Shown here one piece after another: positions 15,118-23,919 of a DNA stretch of 64,000 nt. The position numbers and the translations under genes are program-made. Location of the stretch: positions 1 through 64,000 of the IMG/VR virus record IMGVR_UViG_3300025030_000053. One strand, given 5' to 3'. Under the pieces are notes generated by a model that ran no database searches, was not told where the DNA came from, and was given only the letters and a program-made list of their open reading frames with translations. The DNA comes from a virus. Numbering within the stretch: position 1 is the stretch's first letter; each line of letters starts with the position of its first letter.

Positions 15118-15978
15118 TTAGTTGTTCACGATTCTGATTTGCGCGGTTGCGTAATCGTTTATGACGGCTATTCCGAGCTCTTCGTAGATAACCCACCCAA
15201 GTCTTAGTTGTTTAGGATCATCTGATGGCAGAACTGTGATGTCCTGTCTGATAGGCATTGCACCTACAAATTCTCCCGGAGCCAACACATAGACTGTGTT
15301 CTTTGGAACCATCGTGGAAACATGTATGTCCGCGGTCCATAGGTGGCCGTAGAGACCTGACATGATGACGTCTCGTTGAGTTGCCTCATCGAAAAAGTCT
15401 TTGCCCCAAGCTCTCACGTCCTTGTATCGGAATGGATGGCAAACAACTTTTGCGCCAACCAATTCATGCTCTTCAATCAAGGCTAGTGCCAAGTTGATGT
15501 GATCAGGAGCAAGATTTCCAGCTACGGTGACAGTATGAGCGGCAGGGATGCCAGCTTGAAGAATTCGGAATACTTCCCGATCTTCCTGTCTTTGTAGAGA
15601 ATCTTTTGCTCTGATTTGAGCACGATCCACAATATAGAATCTTCGTGCGCGAATTTCTTGCAGTCTGATTGTTGGGTTACAAGCAAGTTCCCAAGTAGGA
15701 ACAAGCAGTTCTTCAGCTTCGACGAGCATGTCAGGCACGGATCCACGTTTTGGAATTACGTAAGACACGACAGCAACGTCTCTTTCGTATCTTGGAAGAG
15801 CGCCTTGGGGAAGTTCGTCAACCATCAAAAGTTTTCTACCAATTGCTTGGTATTCCAACGCAATTTTGATTGGTTCTACCATGGCCTGGGCAAGAGACAC
15901 GCGACCTTCTGGCGTATCTAGTGCTTGAGCGATGATTTCTTCTTTTTGCTCATTCACATTTCGTTTGATTAGACTCAT
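15118..15978 (-). CDS. Probable major capsid protein (HK97-type)
   Basis: 286 aa. I call it by position (after decoration and scaffold genes, portal-protease-capsid order), its own strong ribosome binding site (AGGAGGACTATAATG), a terminator right after it, and sequence character. The N-terminus is a charged helix (VNEQKEEIIAQAL), then EYQAIGRKLLMVDELPQGA, the usual start of the folded core in this group. The core block AVVSYVIPKRGSVPDM and the C-terminal DDPKQLRLGWVIYEELGIAVIND recur in the RHH-fused paralogue at 9158. Codons and GC content look higher than in nearby AT-rich genes, as expected for a highly expressed protein. Cleavage by the prohead protease is likely but the site is not known. 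Confidence 0.75.
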   Translation of the reverse strand: MSLIKRNVNEQKEEIIAQALDTPEGRVSLAQAMVEPIKIALEYQAIGRKLLMVDELPQGALPRYERDVAVVSYVIPKRGSVPDMLVEAEELLVPTWELACNPTIRLQEIRARRFYIVDRAQIRAKDSLQRQEDREVFRILQAGIPAAHTVTVAGNLAPDHINLALALIEEHELVGAKVVCHPFRYKDVRAWGKDFFDEATQRDVIMSGLYGHLWTADIHVSTMVPKNTVYVLAPGEFVGAMPIRQDITVLPSDDPKQLRLGWVIYEELGIAVINDYATAQIRIVNN

Positions 15979-16001
15979 TATAGTCCTCCTATTAGATTAG
16001 A

Positions 16002-16667
16002 TTAGCTCAACAGATTTTCACTCAAACCAGTAAGTCTGACGTGAAGGAATCCAGTAGTTACGGCTGGATCAATGATTCTTGCTACGACTGGACCATCAGT
16101 CCCGACAGCGTCGACAAAAACGAATTTACCGGCGTTGGTGAGGCTGTTAGCAGTTGCACCGAAAGTCAAAGGACTATCGATCGCAAATGTTGGAGCCACT
16201 GCTTGATCTTGAACGGCTGTATCAGTTGTTGAATCTGATGCATATTGATCTGTCTTCAGTCTGCTTTGTCCGCTGACCACTGCGATAGGTCTGCGAGCGG
16301 CTCTGGTAGAACCAGCAGTCCAATTTTGAACGACTGACCCAAGAGACTCATCATACAGATCTCTCAATGCTCTTTTTGGTCTAGCATAGGCTTCTGGTCC
16401 ACTAAAATCAGAGACGCTCAGCCCGGTTGTTGAATCATGTGAATAGTTGCCAGGGTTAACTGGATCAACTACTGCCATAGTATTTCCTGAAGTTGCAGTA
16501 TCATCATAGGCTACGCCCAAGAATCTAACCGTTGTATCAGCTCTATCCGATGGAACTACCACAGGACTTCCAGAACTATCATCAAGGCTCACCGCCATGC
16601 CGGAATAGATGCTGTCTGCACCTTCATAGTTGTCAATTAGAACATGTTGCAGTACGAATACTCCCAT
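16002..16667 (-). CDS. Probable head decoration/stabilisation protein
   Basis: 221 aa, rich in Ser, Thr, Val, Asp and Gly with few charged helices, so beta-rich. Directly upstream of the capsid gene in the same transcript, with AGGAGG before the ATG. The N-terminal layout (AVSLDDSSGSPVVVPSD then RFLGVAYDDTATSGNTMAV) resembles DUF2190-like decoration proteins, where small beta-barrels sit on the capsid. The assignment is by context and composition. Confidence 0.55.
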   Translation of the reverse strand: MGVFVLQHVLIDNYEGADSIYSGMAVSLDDSSGSPVVVPSDRADTTVRFLGVAYDDTATSGNTMAVVDPVNPGNYSHDSTTGLSVSDFSGPEAYARPKRALRDLYDESLGSVVQNWTAGSTRAARRPIAVVSGQSRLKTDQYASDSTTDTAVQDQAVAPTFAIDSPLTFGATANSLTNAGKFVFVDAVGTDGPVVARIIDPAVTTGFLHVRLTGLSENLLS

Positions 16668-16672
16668 GTTAT

Positions 16673-18775
16673 TTACCTCCTATAAACTCTTCTGCCTTTG
16701 TCGTCGAAATCATCGACTGATGGGGCAGTGAAGAGATTTCTCAATTGATCTCCAAATGTTGCCGGACCCTCATTGACCATTGAGAAGTTTCGGGCTAACC
16801 CGGAACTTGCTGTTTTGGTCATCGATGTTGAGTGTGCGGCAACAACCGATTTTCTTTCTCTTTGTGCCAATTTGACTGCATGGTCGCAGAATGATTTCAT
16901 TGCTTCTACAGACATATTGTCATCCAAGAGTGTTTCAGCTTGTTCTTCCACGTCGGAAGAATCGATCAGACCAGCGCCGACCATTCTGGCGGCGGTTCGA
17001 TAGGCTTCAGTTTTACGTGCAGCATTTCGACTGGTCTCGGCAAGAGTTCTTTTTAGTGCTTCATTTTCGGCTTCTTTTTCGAATTCTCCAGCATTTAGTT
17101 CCATGTCGTGAGCGTTTTTATCTTTAGGCGCTCCACCTTTCTTGCCTTGTGTCTTGAACCCGCCGTCCCCATTGGGATCTCGGGTCACAGAATTGCCTTC
17201 AGCTTCACAAAGTTCCTCACCCCAATCTTCAGACCATTGCTGTCGATTGACTTCAGATTCTTTGACTAGTTGAACGGCTTTTGCGATAGTTGCTTGGCAT
17301 CCTGGGCAATACTCATCTTGAATAGCGCTTCGTGAAAGAACAAATCTTCCTTTGCAATCTTCACATTCTACAATGTGAACTTCTTCATTATTTTCTTCGT
17401 ATGCATCGCATTCTTTGTTAGCAACTTTTTGTCTCAATTTGTCTTCGTTTTGATTCTCTTTGAATCTTCTCAATGCATTTGAGGCATATTTCTTTGAGGT
17501 CAAATATTCAAATGCTGCTCTCAATTGTCCATCACTTCTGACTTCATCAAGTGTCAATTCAAGACCTTCTTCATCTTCACTTGAAGCCACGGTGACTTTT
17601 CTTTGTTTGGTTGTGTCAAGTTGTGTTGGAGTTTCAAACTCCCCAAAACTTTTCTCACCACCCTCAGATGGGACTGGAGCATTAGCAAATGTGACTGATT
17701 GTTTTGCCAGATCGCCATATTCGCCTTCAAATTTCATTTTGCCTCTTGCATTTTCTTGTTGCAAAAGTGTCCCTGCCATATCGGTGGGAGCATCGAAATA
17801 GAGATAGTTTGGATCTTTCTTGAGGCTATTGCCTTCGGATCCTTGAAGAGTCATAGTTTTTCCATCTTCACCAGGTCCGGCCACACCATGCTCTTGGCTT
17901 TGTTCCATTCTGAATGACTTCAGAGATGGGGACTCTCGTCCATCGCCAGATCTAGCGGTGTCATCACCGAGATGTCTGTCGTTAAGTTTATCGGTCTTAT
18001 ACAGCTCTTCTGCTGTGACCTTTCTCTTGCCAACAGAAGCAAGGATTTTTTGTCTTTCGGCTTCTCTTCGAGCCAACAATGCCTTTCTATCTCTTGGCAT
18101 TTCCTCTTCTCCTATTTCTCCTCTGTCCTCAGTGAGTGGCTCTCCCAATGGTTCCTCGTCTAAACCTTCTTCATCGCTTCTGAATTCATCTTCTGCGAAT
18201 TCTTCATCATCTCCGAAAGGTTCTTCCAAAGAACTAACATCTTCTACCTCTTCTCCACTTGAGGGTTCAAATACAACTCTAAGTTTTCCACCTGGAACAT
18301 CGATTTCTTCGATGAGTTCGCCTTCTTCTCCAGGTAATTCATTAACGTCTTCTAGTACGGGTTCTTCTGAATCAAGATCTAGTCCTTCTCCTCCAAAGTC
18401 TGGTTCTTCAACTTCTTCAGCATCTTCTTCAATGCCTTCAAGTCTATCATCATCCAAATCTTCTTCGAGTTCGACATGATCGTCTTCGGGTTCTTCAACT
18501 GCTGCATCGGCGTCGTCTTTGCCGGCCATTGGTAGGACTTCCTCTTTTAGATCTTCAAGTCCAGCTTCTTTTGCAAGTTGTCTTTTTAGTTCAGCATAGT
18601 ATTTGTCTCTGAGAACAGAGGCAGCAATCTTTGCGTCTTTTTCGCTGTAGTTCATTTGTTTGAAGATTTCAACGGCATCGTTGTAATCTTTTTCTTTTGT
18701 AGCTTCAGCGAGAGCCAACTTTGAAGCATATTTCTTTCTAGCTTCGGAGTTCCTTTGGCCTTTTGTAGTTGCCAT
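16673..18775 (-). CDS. Acidic scaffold-like virion protein with zinc ribbon
   Basis: 700 aa. Residues about 75-250 are extremely rich in Glu and Asp, typical of internal scaffolds that are degraded or expelled. The N-terminus is basic and helical (KGQRNSEARKKYASKLALAE). A four-Cys ribbon (CEDCKGRFVLS...YCPGC) lies in the middle. The C-terminal 200 residues are helical with an Arg-rich end. It sits between the protease and capsid genes, the usual place for a scaffold. GGAGGG precedes the ATG. A large Ser-rich frame on the other strand is only a shadow of the Glu/Asp codons. Confidence 0.6.
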   Translation of the reverse strand: MATTKGQRNSEARKKYASKLALAEATKEKDYNDAVEIFKQMNYSEKDAKIAASVLRDKYYAELKRQLAKEAGLEDLKEEVLPMAGKDDADAAVEEPEDDHVELEEDLDDDRLEGIEEDAEEVEEPDFGGEGLDLDSEEPVLEDVNELPGEEGELIEEIDVPGGKLRVVFEPSSGEEVEDVSSLEEPFGDDEEFAEDEFRSDEEGLDEEPLGEPLTEDRGEIGEEEMPRDRKALLARREAERQKILASVGKRKVTAEELYKTDKLNDRHLGDDTARSGDGRESPSLKSFRMEQSQEHGVAGPGEDGKTMTLQGSEGNSLKKDPNYLYFDAPTDMAGTLLQQENARGKMKFEGEYGDLAKQSVTFANAPVPSEGGEKSFGEFETPTQLDTTKQRKVTVASSEDEEGLELTLDEVRSDGQLRAAFEYLTSKKYASNALRRFKENQNEDKLRQKVANKECDAYEENNEEVHIVECEDCKGRFVLSRSAIQDEYCPGCQATIAKAVQLVKESEVNRQQWSEDWGEELCEAEGNSVTRDPNGDGGFKTQGKKGGAPKDKNAHDMELNAGEFEKEAENEALKRTLAETSRNAARKTEAYRTAARMVGAGLIDSSDVEEQAETLLDDNMSVEAMKSFCDHAVKLAQRERKSVVAAHSTSMTKTASSGLARNFSMVNEGPATFGDQLRNLFTAPSVDDFDDKGRRVYRR

Positions 18776-18807
18776 GTAAACACCCTCCTATCAGGTTTTG
18801 CAGTTTT

Positions 18808-18823
18808 GACACTTTTTGGTGTC
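18808..18823. other. Small hairpin in the intergenic gap 18776-18889
   Basis: GACAC/GTGTC stem with a T-rich loop, 33 bases upstream of the scaffold-like gene. The gap (114 bases) is AT-rich and may hold a promoter or a weak terminator; I see no clear -35/-10 pair. Confidence 0.3.
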
Positions 18824-18889
18824 TTGTTTTTGACTATTATCTAACAAAAACAATAATTCCTTCTTTTATTGAAAATATTTTCAATATTC

Positions 18890-19384
18890 TTAATATTCTC
18901 CATATCCACCGCGACCTTCGGCTCTATCGGCACATCTGTCGCATTGATAACCTCTTGATTTGTCTATTTTTGTAAGTGTATTTGGCGTGCCGCATGTAGG
19001 ACATGGATAGATTCTTGGATTGCTTGAAGTTTCGGCACGAAGGGAAGATCGTCCACCTGGATCGGCAAAACCAACTCCATCAATTAAATCATCTTCGTCT
19101 TGATCATACTGATGTGCTTCCTCTTCTCGTTCATTTATTAATTCGCCATTCCCCATCCCATCATCTATTTTGTCGCACCAGTCACATAAATCATCAACGC
19201 TCAGTCGATCTCCGCAATATGAACAAAATTTTTCATCGCGAATATCATCATAATCATCATAGTCATCATCCTCATATTGTGCGATTTTCTTCATCGCCAG
19301 ATTGATCAATCTTCCTGCTTCAAGATTTCCAGATTTTTCAAAAGATCTTGCCACATTTGCCAAAGCAATCAATTGTTTTTTCAT
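18890..19384 (-). CDS. Small protein with two zinc ribbons
   Basis: 164 aa. The N-terminus (MKKQLIALANVARSFEKSG...LINLAMKKIAQ) matches that of the plus-strand gene at 47698 (MLKQLIKIANSLDG...VIYKLAY), an N-terminal helix module seen in several virion-type proteins here. Two zinc sites follow: FCSYCGDR...LCDWCDK and YPCPTCGTPNT...YQCDRC. An Asp-rich stretch (DDDYDDYDDIRDE) precedes them. Start overlaps the upstream stop (ATGA). Role unknown; probably a virion or assembly component. Confidence 0.65.
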   Translation of the reverse strand: MKKQLIALANVARSFEKSGNLEAGRLINLAMKKIAQYEDDDYDDYDDIRDEKFCSYCGDRLSVDDLCDWCDKIDDGMGNGELINEREEEAHQYDQDEDDLIDGVGFADPGGRSSLRAETSSNPRIYPCPTCGTPNTLTKIDKSRGYQCDRCADRAEGRGGYGEY

Positions 19385-19608
19385 AGTTTCTCCAATCGAT
19401 CAGAAACTGATTGTTGAACTTTTTCTTTTGCACGATCAAGTTCAACAATCAGTTTTCTTTTCTTTTTATCCATATTTGCCAAAGCAATTTTTCTTCTGTC
19501 TATCGACATCAAATATTCCAAATCATCAAGATCGCTTTTAATATTTCCAAGAGATCTTGGTTGCCTGGATGTTATATTGTCAAACAAATATTGGATGTCA
19601 TGTGCCAT
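19381..19608 (-). CDS. Small coiled-coil protein, 75 aa
   Basis: No family recognised. Mostly helical and charged (ALANMDKKKRKLIVELDRAK then EKVQQSVSDRLEKL). AAGGAAATCCA precedes the ATG. It lies directly after the protease gene and overlaps the zinc-ribbon gene by 4 nt, so it belongs to the head operon. Confidence 0.5.
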   Translation of the reverse strand: MAHDIQYLFDNITSRQPRSLGNIKSDLDDLEYLMSIDRRKIALANMDKKKRKLIVELDRAKEKVQQSVSDRLEKL

Positions 19609-19617
19609 TGGATTTCC

Positions 19618-22600
19618 TTAGATGCACCAAGTGATGTCGTTTCTGATCTTTCCATCAGAAGTCTTTGCTAATTTGACAACAGAAATAGTTGAACAAGAAT
19701 CGCAATATACATTAGTCTTGTCTACCGATGCGACTCTGACAACTCTCTCTATTTCACCGCAAGCCGGACAGACATGTCCTGCCGCCTGGGTCCCAGATTT
19801 TTCAATCTCACCTCTGTGGGTATAGGCAGTTCTCAGGAACACATCTGGATCGTCAACCCAAGAAAGTCTGGCAATCAATGGGACATCAGATGAAGCAGTC
19901 ACCACGCGGTTGAAGATGCTTCTGGCCATTGGCGTGCCTGGCATACCAGTCGGCATAGGAGCACCTTGTCCTCCCACTGCTGCTGTTCCTGCCGCAGCTC
20001 CTGCACCAGGTTGCTCAAGAGGATTCACTTCTTCTCCTGGGATCTCTTCGCCCATCTCCATTGGTTCTTCTTCACCAAGGTTTGTACCTTCTGAGAATCC
20101 TTCTGGGTTGACGATTTGAATTTGCATCGTCACCTCAAATTCAGTCGCGCAATCATTGCACTTGCCGTGACCTTCTGCAAGATCAACATCAGTTGAACCG
20201 CAAGCTGGACAAATAGAGCCTGGAGGAGCAATTTGCCCCGGAGTTGGCAATGATTCTTCTGGAGATTTTTCATCACCCATTTCATCAGATGCACCTGGTT
20301 CTCCGCCGCCTGTGATTGCTGCAATTCCAGGATCTGCGCCAGTAGCTGCGGCAGCAGGATCTGCACCGGGGTTGCCAGCCAGTCCTTCTCCCATTCCTCC
20401 AGCGCCCATTGCCTGGGCTGCCTTGACTAATGCTTCTCGCTCATCTTTTCTTGCTTGAATCACCTTGTCTGACAAAACAGAATTGGCAACTACACCGATT
20501 GCGACTGGAGCAGATTCTCTTGCCTCATTGGCAGAGAAAGTTCTCACCACTGAAGACTTGATTGTACCGCAAACATGTCCATTATCGTTGATATCCAACG
20601 AAGTGAAACTCAATGATTCAGGATCTGACAGCTCATATCCTCTGTCACCGAACAATCTAACAACATATTCTCGAATTCTTGATTCAACTTCTGGATCGTT
20701 TTTGTCACAACCGGCTTCGCTTAGATCGAATTGAACTGTGAATTCTCTTTCTGATCTGTCGGTCACCGATGCAGAAGTTTTCAACAATTTGTCAACAGCC
20801 ATGTTGATGGCTTTTTTCGTTGCTTCTGGTTTATCTTTCAAAAGATCGATGGTGTCAACTGCGCTTCGAGTGGAAACATTGTTGTCGGAGATGTTGTCAG
20901 CAATCATATTGATCAATCTTTGGGAAATATCTTCTGAGTTGAGTTCAATATTTGCTTTCTTTCCTAACCAATAATTTTTTCTTGAATTAGTTATTTTTCT
21001 TTGATTGACTAATTCTTTATCTTTTGCAAGTTCAATCTCTGAATATACTTCATTTCTGTCAAATGAATTCAGCAATCCAGTCATTTCTTCATCAGATGCT
21101 TGTTTTTCAATCAATGTTTTAGCCAGAGCAGTAATCACTGCTTTCACAGATTCTTTGGAAACTTGTGATTCTCCAGAATCTTGAGATGCCATTGCTTTCA
21201 AGAATTGCTTTCTGATTTCAGATTGTTTCACCAAATCTGGTTCAAATGATTCAATATAACTTGAAGAATTTCCAGTTCTATCAATTTCATCTTTTGCCAT
21301 TTGCCCAATCAAAGAAGCATATTTTTCTTGATTTTGTGCTTGAAGTTCTTTCAACCCGTGAACTAAATCCAAAGGCAAAACTTCTTGTGAGGCGACATCA
21401 GAAAGGTTGCCAATCAAATAAGAATCTAAATTAGTATTTTCCGAAAGAACTACTTTTCTGCCATAGAATCTCGATCGCTTGCGCAAAACTTCTCTTGCAT
21501 CTTTGTGCTCTTTGGCGGAATATTCTGAAATCACATCTGCTAAATCATCTCCACTTGAAGCGAGTTTGATCGCAGAAGAAACAACTTCTTCTGGGCTTAC
21601 CATCGCCTCAACAACTGATTTTGCTAAAGCTGCATTCACAGATTCAACAATTTTAGCAGCATCTCCTCGTGCTCGTCTTGGGCTCAGTCTATTTTCTTCA
21701 ACTTGGACATCTACACCTTCGCGTACATCTTCAAGTTGATGTTCTTTGACTCGCGGATCAACTTCTCCTCGTCCCAGATGTCCATCAGCTACACTTCTGT
21801 CTCCAAGCTGGTGTTCTTTGACTCGTGGGTCAACGCCTTGGCGAACTTCTGCAAGATCATTTTCGCGATTACTATTCAATCCCTTTCTCGCATTTTCAAC
21901 ATAATTTTCTTCTGGATATCCTGGATTGCCCAATCTTCCAACAGGCCAGGTTGCATCTTTAGACTGGAAACGTCTTTCAGTCCCCTCTGCTGGCGTTTCT
22001 GCATCTACGCTGGCAACTCTTTGGATTCTGCGATTGTCTGAATAGGCCACAACAAATTGATTTAGAAGTTCGGAGGTGACATTTGCGATTTGTCCTTCGT
22101 CGATTCTGTCAATCAAATCATCAGAAATTTCTGGTTTCCAATCAACCTGCATGCCCCTATATGACGCTTTGATGTCGCCATTAGATGCAACAGAAATTTT
22201 ATAACCACCAATTTCTTGCTCATAGGTCTCTGTTTTTTCAGCACTTTTTTGCTCTCGTAGAGTTGCGGCAAGTTTTCTGAATTCACTCATAATGCCACTT
22301 TCCTCCTTATTTGGATGTGTATTGCAAATATATTTACAAGTTTTTTCTAACTTTTCCTTTAATTTTGCTAATTTTATTATTTTTTGTTCTGTAGATGCAC
22401 CAACCTGCATACCTACTCCCTCCGGCGGAGTCGCATATTCAGGATTCCCAGTCGGAGGAGTTTGCACTGGCGCTCCCATTTGTGGAGATTGTCCAGGTGT
22501 GATAGGTACACTACCACTGATGTCAATAGATCCAGAATCAATCATGTCCTCAATTGTATCTTGAATGTCTGCCACGCTCTTGGATAAATCTCTGACATGT

Positions 22601-23841
22601 TCAAGATTGATTCCTCTAGTGTTCAGAAGGGTGACGATCACCGTGTTGATGTGCTGGATAACACCCTTCAGTGCATCAAGTGTATTGATTCCTACACCTT
22701 CTCCTGTCGATGGTGCTGTTCCATCAGGAACTGGCGGGGCAAGAGCAGCCGCAGGGTCAGCCATAGGAACTACTTGTTCTTGTTGCCCTGGTCCTGCTAA
22801 TTGATTCACCTGGCTGGCAGGATCGGCAATATCTCTTGGTGATTCTGGAAAAATTTGTGAGGATTTCAGGAATTTTGTTTCTTCTCGTTCTGCCACTTTG
22901 ACTATTTTATCTGTCAAATTCGCAACAGCAACAAACAACTCTCTTGTTTCGTCTGATTCCAAAATTTCATCTCTTTCAAGACATAATTTGATGTTTTCAT
23001 TGACATTTTTAGATTCTTTCTTGATACTTTCTGTCATTGATTTGATCATTTTTTCGTGCGGAAGAGTCAATTCAATTTCACAATTTTCATAAGCCCCATC
23101 TGACACACAAGAAAGTTCGATGAATTTCACTCCGTAGTTCTTTTCAAACACTGGTTCATCGGTGACTCTCTTGCCTTTGTTTGGTCCTTTGTCAACTACT
23201 CCACTGAATTTTCTACCCTTGAATTGTTTGATGTGACTGCAAAATTCTGATTCTTTCACTGCTTTGTTGTCGCAGATTGAGCATCGGCTATGGTCAACCG
23301 ATGCACCCATTGACACATCTTTGATATATCCTTCCTGTATGCCCCTTGCTAATTGCGGATAAGCTTCTGCATCAATATAGAATGTGCAATATACACATTT
23401 TTCATTTTTGTCCCACTCTGCGTGGACTACTTTTCCTTTGGCTTGCTCAATATCATCGTTCTTGTGATTGGTGTATATTGGAACACCTTCAAATGTTTTA
23501 TAAGTAGGAATCTTGCCCTTGTTGCCGGCATCTACTTCTTTGAGCAATTCTTCTTCGGAGAAAGAATCTCCATTTTCATTGGCTTGGTCAGCATCAATTG
23601 CCCTAGCCCTAGCCCATAAAAATGTATCCGGGCGCATTTTCATTTCTTCAAGGACTGGGGTGTCTGCGTATTTTTTGATCAATTCATCAACATCGTCTAA
23701 ATCTTTATCGGTCAATTCACCGGTGTGAGCAACCTTTACCATTTTCATTGAACCATCTGATTTTGCTATTTTGATAGTCCAAACAAAATCGAGTGGTATT
23801 TTGCCACCATATATAGTTTTTTTGAGCACTGGAATCCTCAC
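19618..23841 (-). CDS. Prohead protease fused to a very long scaffold-like C-terminus
   Basis: 1407 aa. Residues 1-260 look like a phage prohead serine protease: PDTFLWARARAIDADQANEN, then His126 in YTNHK and Ser177 in DVSMGAS, the His/Ser pair of the T4 gp21-like family. A zinc knuckle follows (CSIC 187-190, CSH 201-203). The rest (over 1000 residues) is helical and charged. It has a Gly/Pro/Ala/Met linker, a repeat block around VDPRVKEHQL, and two ribbons near the C-terminus (CPACG...CNDC; CPACG...CDSC). Normal gp21-like proteases have 200-250 residues, so protease, scaffold and possibly other head functions appear fused. The start is GTG; a second GTG at 23829 has a better site (GAGGA, 5 nt). 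It probably cleaves itself and the capsid during maturation. Confidence 0.75.
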   Translation of the reverse strand: MRIPVLKKTIYGGKIPLDFVWTIKIAKSDGSMKMVKVAHTGELTDKDLDDVDELIKKYADTPVLEEMKMRPDTFLWARARAIDADQANENGDSFSEEELLKEVDAGNKGKIPTYKTFEGVPIYTNHKNDDIEQAKGKVVHAEWDKNEKCVYCTFYIDAEAYPQLARGIQEGYIKDVSMGASVDHSRCSICDNKAVKESEFCSHIKQFKGRKFSGVVDKGPNKGKRVTDEPVFEKNYGVKFIELSCVSDGAYENCEIELTLPHEKMIKSMTESIKKESKNVNENIKLCLERDEILESDETRELFVAVANLTDKIVKVAEREETKFLKSSQIFPESPRDIADPASQVNQLAGPGQQEQVVPMADPAAALAPPVPDGTAPSTGEGVGINTLDALKGVIQHINTVIVTLLNTRGINLEHVRDLSKSVADIQDTIEDMIDSGSIDISGSVPITPGQSPQMGAPVQTPPTGNPEYATPPEGVGMQVGASTEQKIIKLAKLKEKLEKTCKYICNTHPNKEESGIMSEFRKLAATLREQKSAEKTETYEQEIGGYKISVASNGDIKASYRGMQVDWKPEISDDLIDRIDEGQIANVTSELLNQFVVAYSDNRRIQRVASVDAETPAEGTERRFQSKDATWPVGRLGNPGYPEENYVENARKGLNSNRENDLAEVRQGVDPRVKEHQLGDRSVADGHLGRGEVDPRVKEHQLEDVREGVDVQVEENRLSPRRARGDAAKIVESVNAALAKSVVEAMVSPEEVVSSAIKLASSGDDLADVISEYSAKEHKDAREVLRKRSRFYGRKVVLSENTNLDSYLIGNLSDVASQEVLPLDLVHGLKELQAQNQEKYASLIGQMAKDEIDRTGNSSSYIESFEPDLVKQSEIRKQFLKAMASQDSGESQVSKESVKAVITALAKTLIEKQASDEEMTGLLNSFDRNEVYSEIELAKDKELVNQRKITNSRKNYWLGKKANIELNSEDISQRLINMIADNISDNNVSTRSAVDTIDLLKDKPEATKKAINMAVDKLLKTSASVTDRSEREFTVQFDLSEAGCDKNDPEVESRIREYVVRLFGDRGYELSDPESLSFTSLDINDNGHVCGTIKSSVVRTFSANEARESAPVAIGVVANSVLSDKVIQARKDEREALVKAAQAMGAGGMGEGLAGNPGADPAAAATGADPGIAAITGGGEPGASDEMGDEKSPEESLPTPGQIAPPGSICPACGSTDVDLAEGHGKCNDCATEFEVTMQIQIVNPEGFSEGTNLGEEEPMEMGEEIPGEEVNPLEQPGAGAAAGTAAVGGQGAPMPTGMPGTPMARSIFNRVVTASSDVPLIARLSWVDDPDVFLRTAYTHRGEIEKSGTQAAGHVCPACGEIERVVRVASVDKTNVYCDSCSTISVVKLAKTSDGKIRNDITWCI
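21732..21834. repeat. Imperfect 31-bp direct repeat inside the protease-scaffold gene
   Basis: Units 21732-21762 and 21804-21834 match at 27 of 31 bases, 72 bases apart. They encode the repeated peptide VDPRVKEHQL; a third, weaker copy (VDVQVEENRL) lies just downstream. Probably in-frame repeat expansion of a helical segment. Confidence 0.8.
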
Positions 23842-23919
23842 TTTTCTTGTGCTTATAATATTCTAAGAAAAAACAAAAAATCCTGCTTTATTTTGTATTT
23901 GTATGATTTTTATTTAGAA

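Noticed and set aside
17958-18479. Long plus-strand Ser-rich open frame
   Set aside because: It mirrors the Glu/Asp-rich codons of the scaffold-like gene on the other strand; composition is an artefact.
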